In this document: piece after piece, positions 35,456-48,046 of the stretch
Position numbering within the stretch: the stretch's first letter is position 1
Layout of the letters: every line of letters begins with the position of its first letter
NCBI GenBank assembly: GCA_023159155.1
Contig: JAJNNX010000054.1
Location: forward strand, 62,001-126,000
Reading direction: 5' to 3'
From: Ustulina deusta
Taxonomy: Eukaryota; Ascomycota; Sordariomycetes; Xylariales; Xylariaceae
Length of the DNA stretch: 64,000 nucleotides
The notes under the pieces: generated by a model
The model's input: the letters and a program-made list of their open reading frames with translations, nothing else
Told to the model about the DNA's origin: nothing
Databases searched by the model: none
Position numbers and translations under genes: made by a program

Positions 35456-36975
35456 CTACAACTCGTCAACGCCATCGAGTGCAATTGCTGCTGCCGAGTC
35501 TGGCAATGTTACTTCATCCTTCTCCGCGTTCTTCACCTTGTTCCAGAAGATTTCGCCATTCTTCGGGTCATCCTTGAAGAGGTGGTCGACGACAAGCTTC
35601 TTCGGGGTCTCGCCCATCCACTGGAAGAGAGAGAAATCTCTGAATTCGTCGGCTTTGAAGACCTCGAGCATCTCGATCGGCTCGTCCCCGATGTTCTCTA
35701 CAAAGTGGCCCATATTTCGCGGTACGATACCCACGTCTCCGGGAACGTAGTCGAACGTTCGTGCGGTACCCTCGGCGGCGAAGATGGTGATACGACCTCG
35801 ACCCTTGAGGAAGAAGTTCCACTCATCAGCATTCGGGTGCCAGTGCATCTCTCGGATAGCGCCAGGCTGTATGGTAACGTGCGCGGCCGCCACGGTCTTC
35901 GAGATGGGGAAGTTCTTGGAATCCGTGATTCGAACCTCACCGCCGCTGGTGAGCTTGGGCTCCTGCTCTAGCATGCGATGGCTGAAATTATACTTTGACT
36001 TCTTCACATTCTTGCCCGTTGGCTTCTCGTCTTCGAGAGAGCCTGGGTATGAGCCTTGGAAAATGTACTTCTCGCCTTTGGGAATGTGGTCAAAGACCTC
36101 AGGGGCTAGGTTGAAGTTCTTCGAGATAACCGACTTGGGCGTGTGCGCTGAGATTTGTTAGTCGAAGCCAAGCATCGGAGACTGAATGCTGAATACGAAC
36201 CTAGCCAGTCGGAGAGAATGAAGGTCGACTCTTCTGAGAAGTTTCCATCATCAAAGATGAGTAGAAATTCCGTGCCATTCTCGCCCAGGCCTTGAAGGGA
36301 GTGAGGGACGCCACTAGGAAAGTACCATAGGTCTCCTTTCTTCAAGTCATCCATGAAGTTACCTCCTTCATAATCGATCGCAGTGATCCGGACCTCGCCA
36401 TCCAACACATATGCCCATTCAGCCTCCTTGTGCCAATGGAGCTCTCGAATAGCGCCCTTATCAAGTCGCATGTTTACGCTAGCAAGGTCGACGCTACTGC
36501 CTAGCTCCCGAACCGTGGTCTGACGGGTCCATCCGCCCTCCTGTTCCAGTCAGCCAGAGCCGGTTCTGACATTGAGAGGGGTTCTCACCTCAATTCGGAC
36601 GTGGGAGTCGGCAAAACTCCAGCGCATGTTATTCATGTTACCGTGGTCGGTGCTGGGCGGGCGCACAAGATCCGGGCTCTGGCGGGAGCGTTCCCAGTTC
36701 CATGGTCCCAATACAGAAGCACCCAGGCCGTTACGGAATGGCAAAGGATCCAATTCCTTGCCAACGGTGTCGACGGCACTATCAAGGGGATCTCTGTAAT
36801 CCGGATTATACGGCGACTTGGTCTTCTTGGAATATTTAGGAGGTAGGTCTAGACCAGCTAGAAGATATTGGCGTGGGCTGTCCTGGACAGGAACAGCAAG
36901 GCCCGAGTTACTCAAAACAAGCCCCGCAAGCAAGAGGCGCGACACGGCGCCCCCGTGAGAGCGAGAGAGCTGCAT
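35456..36975 (-). CDS. bicupin oxalate decarboxylase, secreted
   Basis: Converts oxalate to formate and CO2 using manganese. Three exons (36975-36589, 36540-36201, 36147-35456) give 472 residues. The N-terminus (ending SNSGLAVPV near residue 30) is a signal peptide. Each of the two cupin domains carries the metal motif: [18 protein letters not shown] with PSGVPHSLQ in the first, and [18 protein letters not shown] with GHFVEN in the second. Each therefore has three His and one Glu. Between them lies a linker with [12 protein letters not shown]. Length and architecture match fungal oxalate decarboxylases, which remove oxalate during wood or plant growth and are often induced by acid or oxalate. 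A TTTAAAA box lies about 105 bp upstream of the start. Oxalate oxidase activity cannot be excluded from sequence alone. Confidence 0.94.
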
Positions 36976-38735
36976 CGTTGTTGGTTATGATGATCTGAAT
37001 TGAACAAAGCTGAGGAGAGCTTGAGATGAACGACACACTGCAGCATCAATTAAACAAAGACGGTGGAGAACCGGGTCGTTTTAAAGGCGAGCTACGAGAA
37101 AAAGGGAGAAAAAACACAAAGCAAGCATGAAAGAAGAGAGGTAGAACGGTCCGACGTGAAAGGGACGACATGGAGCTAGGTATGTCGTAAACGGCTCCCC
37201 TGCGTGGTGACGATTAACTGGGCCAGGCATCTACCCTAGGTTAGGTAGGTGGTCTTTATCGAGAAGACAACGCCCCCGGACTGGGCAGATAGAGGAGCGA
37301 ACTCTCACAAGCCTTGGGGCATTCCGGTGCTCGATCCCAGAGATTCCAGGGTCGGGACGATGAGTCAGCGGCTTTCGGTAGGGACCAGGGCAGGCATCAT
37401 CACTGATCCGTGATACCAGCAGGCGCTGTGGACGGATGCTCGGCATCGGCGCGCCAGATTCCGAGGCAAAGCCGAGTGTTCTCCAGTTGCTATTGCCCTG
37501 AAACAGAGCGATTTTAGCCCTCGACGTAGCATGGGCGTGCCGTGGTCACCGTCTCCAACCTGCCTGTTTGAAGAGACGTCTGCTTGGGATGGAGTGCCAT
37601 GGAATGGATGGATGTTGTGTCGAAAATGGAATGCCAGCGGGATACTGTGGGGGGTCTGTGCCTATGCACAGTATCCGCCCACTGTTTGAACCGGTAGCCT
37701 GGAACCCCTGTCGGAACCACGCATGGATATGTCTCGGCGATTTCTGTGACCGACGGTCTACCCAGGTACCTAGTATACTTACCTACCTTATAAGTTGTGT
37801 GGGGCTTCACTATTACCATTACCATTACCTAGTTGTATAGACCAATTTTTACTGCCTATATGTAAGCAAGTAACAAGAAGCGGAGGAAGACCTTCTTAAA
37901 ACCCAAGGACTATCAAAACGCTCTGCTAAGCTAAGCTTGTGTCCCATCTGCAATTCATTCTTCTACCGATGTCAGTGCTACCTACTTATGTATGCGACTC
38001 GGGGATGGAGAGACGCCTGCTCCAGTGCATCACCACGATAGGTTAAACTTAAGTACGTATGTATGAGGTAGTAACCTCCCCATACTCGCCACTAGGTAGC
38101 GCGTGACCCGTGCTAGGTCACCCTATCAGTATTGGGCCGTAACAATTCCCGGGCTAGGTATTACCTGACTAAAGTGCAACGAGACGCTGTGCCGTGCAAG
38201 CGCTGCTGGTGGAAATCAGAGAGCACCATTTGAGCTTTGGAGCCAAGAAATATAGTTGCGATTCTATATGCCCCGAATGTTTCACTTAGAAATCAAAAGT
38301 GGCCGTGCTCCACGGTAGGGCGCCGAGCTTTTGGGTAGGGTAACACGGCCAAGAGTGAGTTCGGCGTGTCGTAGGTGGGGTCCCTCGCCTACGTCACATA
38401 GATTGGTCGCCACAAGTACCTAGGCAGGTAGTACCCGTAACCCGACGCGAGTCAGGAGGCTTACAGCGTTGCTGAGACCATTCACTTCCTCCGCTTCCCT
38501 CTCCCCCGACGATATCACCTCCCGCGATAATAAGGGAGGGCAAATTAGGATATCCTTGACCGATTGGCTCAAACACCCGTAAAACGGAAAATATCGGTGC
38601 TTTTTCTCGACTTCTCTCTGCAATTCAATTCTTCATCAGCCCAACATCGTTCCTCCATCAATTTCCGCCGTCGGCACCGTACACCCTTCACGACAGAGAC
38701 GCCAGAGGAGTTGCACCGCTATCGTCAATTTTCCA
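36976..38735. other. intergenic region between divergent genes
   Basis: About 1.76 kb serving as 5' flank for both the oxalate decarboxylase (-) and the DUF1275 gene (+). Short AGGTAGGT/ACCTACCT words are frequent (for example near 37240, 37760, 38090 and 38410). No further gene is supported. Confidence 0.5.
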
Positions 38736-39621
38736 ATGCCACCTACCATCTCGTCTAACGGATATGGCGCCGTCAATGGCTCGGCGCGGAGCGCGGCCGC
38801 TCTTATAGATGAAGAGCAGCCATTGTTGGGAGGAGGCCGGTCGCTCAAGTCGGGATGGCGCAAAACCATGGCGACGGACATCCATCGAGAGTGGACCGAT
38901 TTGGTGTTGCTCGTCTGCTATGTCGTGACCGGTCTACTCGACAGCGCATCCATATCGACATGGGGCTCTTTCGTCTCGATGCAGACCGGTTTGTTCCTCC
39001 CAATTGCCGCGCTCCCAGTTGAGAAGCCCGAGCTGACAGGATGCAGGCAACACGGTATATATCGGCTTGGGAATCACCCGTCCCCACGAGTCTACCAGAT
39101 GGATCAAGTCAGGCACCTCTCTTGTCTTCTTCTGCATAGGATCGGTCTTCTTTAGCTCTTTCCATCGCTTTTTCTCGCCAAAACGACGATGGGTTCTATG
39201 CGCATCCTTCATCATACAGATCATACTAATTGTCGTGGCCGCCGAAATCCTCACGTATGGACCAAAATCCTCGGACCCAACAGAATCAATCGGATGGGCG
39301 GAACTTGTCCCCATTGCCCTGATAGCTTTCCAAAGCTGTGGTCAGGCTGTGGCCAGCAGAGCGCTCAAGCATAACGCTCTCACGAGCGTCGTGCTTACGA
39401 GTATCTACTGTGATCTGTTCTCAGATGCCAATTTGCTGGCCGGGCAAAACGTGGAGAGAAATAGAAGGATGGCAGCGCCACTTCTACTCTTTGTGGGGGC
39501 TATCGTAGGCGGTGTTCTAGCTCACAGCTGGGTTGGCTGCGTAGGCGTCTTGTGGGTTGCTGCCGCGCTTAAGCTTGCCGTCGTCGTAGCATGGTTCCTC
39601 TGGCCCGAGGAAAAGGAATAA
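38736..39621 (+). CDS. DUF1275 (YoaK-type) membrane protein
   Basis: Two exons (38736-38988, 39047-39621) give 275 residues. A polar N-terminus of about 55 residues with EEQPLLGGG is followed by about six hydrophobic helices. DSASISTWGSFVSMQTGNTV in the first membrane part is the hallmark of DUF1275 (the spliced G-N-T-V restores the motif). Later parts include FQSCGQAVASRALKHNALTS and a final helix before WPEEKE. The single intron interrupts the Gly of QTGN. The family is widespread in bacteria and fungi and is presumed to be a transporter, with no established substrate. The start is the first ATG of the frame, after a pyrimidine-rich leader. Confidence 0.9.
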
Positions 39622-41370
39622 CGCGCTAGCTGTGTCATAACTTTATAGCCCAAGCATCCCAACGAGAACTTGATTCCTGGCCGTACGGGAAGTGTAAGGT
39701 TGACGAGCCCTTACATCGGCAGATCCGCACTCATGGCCAATGCATTAGTTCAGTGCCCTCTGTGTCTAATGGGGACGAGTCGATAGATATAGAGAGATAG
39801 ATCGAAGAATCATAGAACTCCTTAGAATAAATATAGAACATTACTTACATTGTATTGATGGAGTCTAGTAATAACCGACCCTCATAATCCGCTTGCTGCC
39901 TGGTCATTGCAGCTGAGTGTTGGGAAAATAAATATCACAGGCTGAATAAAAGGTCTGACCCAGCAAGGAGTGCAGTAGGGGTTAGCAGAGTATTAATATG
40001 ATTGACCCCTGAACTCCTGAATTCCGTACATGCCTGTCGCCTGCATATTGAACACTGCGACCCAACACCTGCATTGGAGTGGAAGATATACGTATCTCGA
40101 ACTCCATATATTTTAAGGCAATAATAGTTGGAGTTATTCAGTATTAAACCCGGTTTTGGGTGATGCAGTGCGTCTTCATTCTCCCCAACCCAAACCTCTA
40201 TATTATATATCTAATAATTAACGATCGAGGTCACGGGCACCCCCATGGCTCGACTGATGGCGACACCGAGGAGCTCCATGGCAATTTCCTGTATTACTGT
40301 CGCCACCGCCCTAGCATGATTTGTGGCGGGATGCGAGATGCGCAACTCTTTCACATTCGCTCCTCGATATTATCGTAGATAGGATCTAGATCACCAAGTC
40401 GGCCCAGCACTTGACGCCGTTGGAAGACGGGAACCAGTAACAATTTGGTGCGCGTGGCCCGCCATCGAGAACTACGGCATAGCCCTGCCGCTTGCAAGAT
40501 CTCTCGCGGATCTTTCTCAGCCCGAAGCTGATGCTTAGCGACTGATTTCGAGGCAGAGCGGTCACCAACGACCACACCCAATCCTACAATGTCCCCTCTT
40601 CTCTACCTACAATTATCTTCTTCGTTGATCGGCAATGGTTCCAATTTGCCAGTGCCTGATGCGCGCATGCTTGGTTCCCCCGAGATGCTTGCGTATGTAA
40701 GATCCGACCGACACTTAAAGCCTTGCCTATAGGACCGACCCTGGCTAATAAATATACTAACCCAGGAAATCACCAACCTTGCTCCCACTCACCTGTTTAC
40801 GTCTCGTCTCGTCTCGTCTCGTCTCGTCTTCGACCCGCCGTCGACACGGCAATAATCAGTAGGTAGTCGGCGAATCTGCATTAGGTAGTCAGGAAGGCCG
40901 TATTACTCAGCGACGTTCAAATCTCGAACCCGCCGACGCTGGAGTGCGCCCCCGCCCCCCGGGACAAAACGGGACCGCCAAGCACACGCAGAGAGATTGG
41001 AAAGGAAGAATGTATCTGCGGCATATTGGGGGGCACGGCATATAGCCGGCCGCAGCTACCTATTCCCATCTCAGCCCACAACGATTAGGTAGCAGAAAGG
41101 CGCCGGATTCGAGCCCGCTCTCGGCCTCGCTAAGGCGTGATTCGACTTGGCGCCCCATCCCTCGCTTATCGTGCAACACCTATCTCGACCGCCTCCGGAA
41201 GACTTTGCCGATCTTCACGTTGGGTATAATACAGATGGATATTTTTCTCCTCCCCCCGGTCCTCGTCTACCCGTGAATCTCCAATGTTGACCTACCTTCC
41301 TAGGTATTGTGAAGTAATAGGTGCCAGATAGGTGGTTTTTGGTTTTTTTTTTGCCCGTTCACCGAGGACC
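39622..41370. other. intergenic region
   Basis: 1.75 kb with no supported gene. It contains a GTCTC pentamer array at 40801-40830 and a TATAAT-like word near 41226 that could serve the MFS gene. Short frames at 40160-40788 have no recognisable content. Confidence 0.5.
40801..40830 (+). repeat. GTCTC pentanucleotide microsatellite
   Basis: Five perfect GTCTC units plus a sixth ending in T. It is a simple sequence repeat in the 5' flank of the MFS gene and probably length-variable. Confidence 0.9.
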
Positions 41371-43405
41371 ATGGCAACCGTTCTGGCTCCTCCGATTGAC
41401 AAGCCAAGCGATGTCGAGAAAACTGGAGATGAGAAAGCCGTTGGAGACTCGTCCGAACCGACGTCCGATTTCTCCGAGTTGGTCAAAAAGGATGACCCAG
41501 CTCTGCCGTTTTCCAAGGCCCGGTGTCTGGCCCTCGTGGCTACGGTCACCGGCGCTAGCTTTCTAAATGTAGGATCTTCTTGATTTTTTTTCTGTCTTGG
41601 ATTGAAAAGCGAAGACTCTTGCTGACGTCTAAGTAGACGCTTTCAAGCCAAGCCGTTGTCATCATCCTGCCGACGATCGGCAGGGACCTAAATATCCCCG
41701 AGAGCAGACTCCAATGGATCGTGTCCGCCTATGCTCTGACCTTTGGCACGTTTTTGCTGCTTTGGGGGCGTATCGCAGACAGTAAGTAATGAATTAATTA
41801 ATCCTCGGAATAACACTTGTCAAGAGCGCCAATTCTCCTGCTCGGGCCAAAATCATGTTCTGCGAGCTTTTGCAAGCTTCTGAAATAAAAGCACTTTGCA
41901 CGTCGCGCTCGAGATGGCAATTGAATATTGACTCCAAGTGCGGCAGTATATGGCAAACGGGATATCTTCATCTGGGGCAGTGCTTTCGTTGCCGTGACAT
42001 TGATAGCCAATCCTTTCCTGCCAAATGAGATCGCGTTCGACCTATTCAGGGGACTGCAAGGCCTGGTAAGACCAACACCAACATCCACTAACTAAGGTAT
42101 CTTTGATGTCTGATTTCTTTCCCCCCCAGGGAGCTGCGGCAAACGTGCCAACGGCAATTGGCATCTTAGGCGTGACCTTCCCGCCGGGGAAGGCCAAGAA
42201 CTACGCATTTAGCGCTTATGGTGTGTTTTAAACCTAGTTAGTTACCTCCTTTTCGGGACCGCCATGCTGATCTGCCGCTAGCTTCCGGTGCGCCTTTAGG
42301 CAGCGTCTTCGGGAATCTCCTTGCGGGCGGCATCGCCTCGGCCACGAGCTGGAAATGGGTGTTCGGCACTCTGGGAGCGCTTGGTGTTGTGGTCACGGCT
42401 GCCGGCGTCTTCTTTATACCCTCGCCGCCACCTTCCCTGGCTCCGAATAAGAAAGGGGTTGTCCTTCTAAAATCCGTCGACTGGTTGGGAGGATTCCTCG
42501 TTACAACAGGTCTGCTTGCTCTGCTGTTTGCGTTGACAGAGGGCAACGTCGTGGGCTGGAGCACTCCTTGGGTCCCCGTCCTAATCGTAGTCGCAGTCAG
42601 CCTACTGGGTGTTTTCTACGCCTGGCAGTGGTACCAAGAAAATCGCACTTCGAGGATGCCACTGATCAAGGTTTCGATATTCAATAACGGGAGATTCTGT
42701 GCCGGCCTAGCGATCATGGCGCTTTTCTTCTCCAGCTTCAACAATTTCATAGTCTACGCGACATACTTCTTCCAGGATTATCAAGGTCTCGGTCCCCTAG
42801 ACACGACCCTACGTTTCATCCCGACGGGCGCCACAGGTTTCCTGGTCGCTTTCATCGTCAGCCATCTAATCTCACGCGTCCCAGCATGGATTTTACTCTT
42901 GTGCGCAAACACGGCAATGTCCATTGCATGTCTACTATTCGCCGTGCCGCTTCCCCGAAACACCTCTTACTTTGCCTTTGGGCTGCCGGCTTTCATCCTG
43001 TCCGTGATCGGCGCTGATATTACATGGCCCTGTTTAACACTTTTCACGTCGAAGTCTCTGCCACAAGAAGATCAAGCACTAGGAGGAGGCCTCATCAATG
43101 CCTCAGCCGGAGTCGGGCGAGCTATAGGTCTCGCTATTGACACGGCTCTTCAGACGGCCGTCCTCGCCAGAGAAAGAGGCGTCCCGGTGAAACAGGCCGG
43201 GATGCTCGCGGAATGGGACGAAGCTTCACTAATGAGTATCAGGGCTGCCAACTGGTTCAATTTCGCACTCAGCGTCTTTTGTGTAGGAGTTGTCTGTGTC
43301 GCATTTCGTGGAACAGGAATCGTAGGGAAAAGAGAGGAGCCTAGGAAGGAATCATCTGGAGTACTGAGGAATATCGGCCAGTCAAGTACCACTAAGAAAG
43401 AATGA
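41371..43405 (+). CDS. MFS multidrug/toxin-efflux-type transporter (DHA2-like, about 14 helices)
   Basis: A proton-coupled exporter or importer in the plasma membrane. Five exons (41371-41568, 41637-41781, 41947-42065, 42130-42220, 42282-43405) give 558 residues. A charged N-terminus of about 50 residues precedes the helices. Family motifs include LSSQAVVIILPTIGRDLNI, LQWIVSAYALTFGTFLLLWG with the A-loop GRIADIYGKRDIF, FRGLQGLGAAANVPTAIG and YASGAPLGSVFG. The last resembles the antiporter signature in helix 5. A second half with NFIVYATYFFQDYQG and GGGLINASAGVGRAIGLAI follows. The ATG at 41371 lies in a strong context (ACCATGG) and is preferred to one 39 bp upstream in a T-rich leader. Its substrate is unknown; it may relate to the nearby monooxygenase. 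Confidence 0.91.
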
Positions 43406-43857
43406 TCATAGGGTATTGTATAGAAGCCTTTAGAGCTGTAGATTTTAGAAAACAGAAAGATTTAGAACCGGAAAGAGGCATTTTACTGAATGTCAAAGTA
43501 TATATTTCACCAACATTTTTGTACTACACCAACTACTTGTTAAACGAAATAGCGTGGTGCACCATAGCAAACATGCAAAGTACATTTTGGCGTATACAAT
43601 AGTCCAACACCCTAAACTTAATACATGGAAGAAGATGCAATTTTTCAAGCTTCCTTGCGAAAAATGTATTCCCCCTTATTTAGATCATCACGCCTTACGC
43701 TTATTCGAGCCGGGGAGTCTTAGCAGGCCGCCATACTTGGCAGAACCCTAACCTTCTCGACCTTCTGAGGCGTTAATGCAGTTCTGAGCGCAGAGCTGTT
43801 CCAAGGGATGCTTGATGAGATACAGCCGAGCCCACTTCACTCGCACCGCGTCCATCC
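43406..43857. other. intergenic region between convergent genes
   Basis: 452 bp between the 3' ends of the MFS gene and the FAD monooxygenase gene. AT-rich, with no visible feature apart from expected 3' UTRs. Confidence 0.5.
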
Positions 43858-45613
43858 CTATGCGTCATCTTCGTCAGGCAAAAGGCCCATGGGACGTCCC
43901 CAAGCCGAATAGAACTCAGCGGCGCCAAGCTCCCGCTTCTTCGAAAGGGCTTCTTCCGAGAGTTTCGCCGCTTGTCTGCCTCTCTCGAGCATCTCGACTT
44001 GGTACGCACCAAAGACCTCCTTGATGTTCTCAATATCATCCTTGTCGATCTTGCCGATTGCCCTGGCAAGGTTCAGCGCGTCCGATATGGCGTGGAAGCC
44101 GCCTTCGCCACGGACTGTGCAAACTATCAATCAGTATTCGCTTTCTTGCTGATCGTGAGCTATACTTACAAGGTGTCATGGCGTGGGCCGCGTCACCGAG
44201 AAGCGTGATTCGTCCGGTTGGCATCGAGTCCAAGACTAGGGTATACTGCCGTGAATCGAAGCGAGAATTAGCCATAACCCCCACGAGATTCTTGACGAGG
44301 CGCTGGGAATGTTGCTTACGAGCCTGCGGACCGGGATAGTTGTCTGAGGGTCTGATCTCTTGACAGTGGTGAGGTACTCGGCCGACAGATCCTTAGTCTT
44401 CTCGACTACGAAATCATACTGCTTCTGAGCAGGAGCTTTATAAACCCAAAAGTCCTCTTTGGTAGGACCTCTGCGGAGAACAGCAGTTAGTGTTTATGAA
44501 CGAAGATGAATCCCAGGAGGATTTTTAGAAATGCGCAATAGTGAGGGATCGGAATCCGCCAAGTAGGGGAAATAGTAGACTCCGGGATGCATACTCATCA
44601 GGCCAGATCAAAGCCCAGGCGAACTTCCCTGACTCGCCATCGGGGTAGACCTCCACCAAGGTGACCAGAAGCATCATCGGGGAGCCGTTGATAGAATTCA
44701 TATCGACCAAGAAAAGAGAATGGCCAAGACGAAGCTGCTCTTCTAGCTCTTCGCCTTTAAGAGTGCACCTGCCAGTTATGATCCCCACCGGCGGCGCTCT
44801 GACAGGGTCTTCGCCTAGAATGTGCTTCCGAGCTTTCTCGACAGTTAGCTCTGTCTAATCCACCGATGAAACGATATGGAGCAGTCAGACTGTACGTACT
44901 GGCGCTTCGAGCTCCCTCGGCGCCCACGAGAATGTCGCCTTCAGCGGATGTTCCATCCTGGAAATAGATCTTCACCTTGCCATTGGCCTCTTCAATGTTA
45001 ACTGTTTGCTTGTTATACTGCACGGGGATGTGCGTTTCCAGCCACTCGATGATTCTGTGACGAGCGGCTCGGACAACCCAACCGGACTCATCGCCGCGCA
45101 CACCGATCTTGGGCTGATTCGGTTTCTCGGGGTCGTAATAAACGCACTCGGGGTGATACTTGGTCAAAGGGAGTAGATTGCTCAACGAGGCGATTGGCGG
45201 CAAATCGTCCGGGGTGGATGCTTCGAGGTCATCGAGAATACTAGCATCGCCGAGTTAACATGGCTGACTCTCGGGTTTCTGCACGAGGGAACAGTTTATC
45301 GCACTGGTGCAACCCGATGGCTAGACCTGGACGTCGTTCACGTTCGTTTCTATCCCTCTCGAATATTTCATAGGAAATCCCTTGCTTTCGGAGCGCTTGT
45401 GCCAATGCCAGGCCTCCTAAGCCCGCGCCGGCAATAAGGACATCTATTGCGGAGTTAGGTTCGGTATGTGAATAAGATAGTCGAACACAGAGTGAGTGGG
45501 CCTTAGAGAATTAAGGAACTCGGAAGTCGGAAGTTGTTTTTACGACCATAGAGCATGTACTGTACGCCATAAGGCACGGGGTGATACCTACGGGGAGCGG
45601 ATGACGATGTCAT
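43858..45613 (-). CDS. FAD-dependent aromatic-type monooxygenase (salicylate hydroxylase-like)
   Basis: A class A flavoprotein hydroxylase using NAD(P)H and O2. Seven exons (45613-45592, 45443-45305, 45240-44900, 44850-44595, 44470-44320, 44245-44170, 44114-43858) close to 413 residues. The dinucleotide motif is VLIAGAGLGGLALAQAL near the N-terminus. The middle DG-type motif is ILVGAEGARS, and the C-terminal FAD motif is GRITLLGDAAHAMTPFRGEG, restored across an intron. The start at 45613 (MTSSSAP) is fixed by splicing to the Rossmann strand; the short first exon is 22 nt. Many fungal relatives work in secondary metabolism or aromatic breakdown, so the substrate is open. It lies convergent to the MFS transporter. 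Confidence 0.88.
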
Positions 45614-47077
45614 TATGTTGAGAGTTTCGAGTTGCTTAGCTCTAGGATTAAGGATTTCGATAAAAGTGAACAAGGCAAGATGAGTGTTTGTTTTTCTCCA
45701 TTGTTCCAAAATTTCTCACACTTTATATCACGACAAGCTTACCAACTCATCCACTGATGTCCCTACCACCACCCGCAAGGAGGTTCTACACAAATCACAT
45801 TTACGATTCGTACGAGTCCCCGTGTGACCGCGGAGGCAGGACATCGGTATGCAAACACACCGTGGTATAACGTTTTCGGTGTTCGCTACTCCTGGATTGT
45901 CCGAGCAGAGGCGATGCTCATTCACAATGTGACATGTCTTCTGTTCCATGCGAAGTGTTGGCATCAGAATTTGGCGATATAGTGTTCGTTCATTTGTCAC
46001 CGGTGTTTGTATGATACACTTGATTCAGCTATGTTTGCTGATTCTTCACCGTTTCGGCTGAATGCATCGACCTCGGGAACGCCGAGCCGCTCTAAGCGAG
46101 GACCGAAGACCGAAGGGCCCAGAGGTGTCGAAATACTGGGAGAGTAAATTAGAACGTCGAGCAACCACACTTCGCCAAAATATAGATGAGTCTTGCTTCG
46201 GTTTGATCTTTTCAACTGTTTACGTATTCGAACCTATCCATATGAGGACCAGCTTTCAAGTAGTCTACCTACTTACGTCCACGTAAATTCCATATTTGTG
46301 GAGTTAGCTCCCAAACCCCTTCAATGAGTGTGGTCAACAACGCACAAAAATGCACCGTTTTTGCTAGAGAAAGCAGTGCCATGACGGTTAGGGTATGGAA
46401 CTTATATTAGCTCAAGATAGCCACCTCATCTCCTAGCCAGCGTCATCTTTATTCACGAATTATTATTATTACAATACCTTTCAGCTGCCAGTCTAAGATA
46501 GATAAAATATTACATCCTATATCTCGATTTACAGCCAAACCTAAAGCCTCCAGCCATTTGCCGCCGAGTATTTAGTCCTAGCATTATCTAATAAAATAAT
46601 AAGCAACTAACAACAGCCATCTTGTCCTACAGCACTTCCCGAGAGCCAGCCACATTCAGCGGCATCGGCGCTCCATCATTGGCCATGGCACAATTTCCAA
46701 CTCTCTCCACGACTTACTTCAGTCGCGGAGTCCCCCCATCCCAGTCCTCCCCCACGCACTCCACAGAATGGACTCCAAACCCCGCATTCCCCGCGGTCTC
46801 GCGATATTGAGGCCCGGCTAAGACCGACCATGTCGTGCACATGACGGGCTCATCCATCCTTGGTGCTTCAACCTCTTGAAGTTCTCTCTACCTTTTCTGG
46901 TTTTTTTTTTTTCGTTAATACTTTTATTATTACTCCACCGTAGCAAAATAAGAAATTTGAATCGCGCCTTGCGAGAGTGAGAGCGAGAGCGAGAGCCAAG
47001 AGTGAGACGTTAAAACCCCCCCAAAAAGGGGGGCGGAACAACACACAACTACCTATTCCACACCCCCCCCATCCACC
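45614..47077. other. intergenic region between divergent genes
   Basis: About 1.46 kb forming the 5' flank of both the monooxygenase (-) and the SDR gene (+). It contains a T-rich stretch near 46900, a GAGAGC-type purine repeat at 46971-46997 and runs of C and G just before the SDR start. A 62-codon frame at 46622-46810 is Ser/Pro-rich but otherwise unsupported. Confidence 0.5.
46971..46997 (+). repeat. GAGAGC purine-rich simple repeat in the SDR leader
   Basis: An imperfect GCGAGA/GTGAGA hexamer array about 85 bp upstream of the SDR start codon. It may form part of the 5' UTR or core promoter. Confidence 0.6.
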
Positions 47078-48046
47078 ATGACGAAAAACATCCTCATCAC
47101 CGGCGCCGGCGGGCTCGTCGGCCCCCTGATAGCAGCGCGCCTGCTAAACGAACCAGGGTACAACGTGGTGTTGACGGACCTCGTCGACCCCGTGGTGCCC
47201 GCGGGTGTCAAGCACCCGCAGAACGCGCGGAGCATAAGGGGCGACATAACAGACGCATCGTTCGTCGCGACGCTCCTGGCCGCGGCGCAGCCGCTGCACG
47301 CCGTCTTCCTCTTCCACGGGATCATGTCGGCGGGGTCGGAGGCCGATTTCGACTTGTCGCTGGCGGTGAACGTGAACAGCGTGCGCGACGTCCTGCTCGC
47401 GCTGCGGGCTACGAATCCGGGGGTGCGCGTCATCTACTCGTCGTCGCAGGCCGTGTACGGCCAGCCGCTGCCGGCCAAGGTCACGGACGACGTGATCCCG
47501 ACGCCGGAGGGCACGTACGGGGCGCACAAACTTCTGAGCGAGGTGTTTATTAACGACATGCATCGCAAGGGTTTCATCGACGCGTTTATTCTGCGGTTCC
47601 CCAGCGTTGTGGTGCGGCCGGGGCGTCCGACGAATGCCGCCTCGTCGTTCCTGTCGGGGATGATTCGTGAGCCGATGAATGGGGAGGAATGCGTCATCCC
47701 GCTCCAGGACCGCACGTTCCGTTCGTTCCTCTGCTCCCCTAGTAGTCTGCAGGAGAACTTGTTCCGCGTGCTGCATATGGATTCCGATAAGCTGCCCAAG
47801 CATATCCGGCATATCAACATCCCCGGCGTCTCCGTCTCTATACAGGAGCTCATGGATGCGCTCGCGAAGCACGGCGGTGAGGATAAGCTGAAGTTGTTGA
47901 GGGAGGAGACAATCCCGGATCTGGAGCGCATTTTGAGGAGCTGGTCGCCGGATTTCGACACGACTACGCCCCTGAAACTAGGTTTGACGAAGGATGAGAA
48001 CGCTGACGATATCGTTAAGGAGTACATTGATTCGCTGAAGAAATAA
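47078..48046 (+). CDS. extended short-chain dehydrogenase, D-erythronate dehydrogenase (DenD)-like
   Basis: An intronless frame of 322 residues. It begins with the NAD-binding motif NILITGAGGLVGPLIAARLL. An acidic residue follows beta-2 (VLTDLVDP), indicating NAD rather than NADP. The catalytic Ser is in VIYSSSQAVYG and the Tyr/Lys pair is in TYGAHKLLSEVF. VFLFHGIMSAGSEADFDL and FILRFPSVVVRPGRPTNAAS are characteristic of the DenD-like branch of the NAD-dependent epimerase/dehydratase family. In bacteria that branch oxidises D-erythronate; the fungal role is unproven. The 5' half is markedly GC-rich at third positions. Its 3' end lies 231 bp from the 3' end of the convergent lactonase gene. 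Confidence 0.87.
   Translation: MTKNILITGAGGLVGPLIAARLLNEPGYNVVLTDLVDPVVPAGVKHPQNARSIRGDITDASFVATLLAAAQPLHAVFLFHGIMSAGSEADFDLSLAVNVNSVRDVLLALRATNPGVRVIYSSSQAVYGQPLPAKVTDDVIPTPEGTYGAHKLLSEVFINDMHRKGFIDAFILRFPSVVVRPGRPTNAASSFLSGMIREPMNGEECVIPLQDRTFRSFLCSPSSLQENLFRVLHMDSDKLPKHIRHINIPGVSVSIQELMDALAKHGGEDKLKLLREETIPDLERILRSWSPDFDTTTPLKLGLTKDENADDIVKEYIDSLKK

Noticed and set aside
47144..47872. A 242-codon frame on the minus strand
   Set aside because: Antisense to the DenD-like SDR gene; the product is Arg/His-rich and results from GC-rich codons of the real gene.
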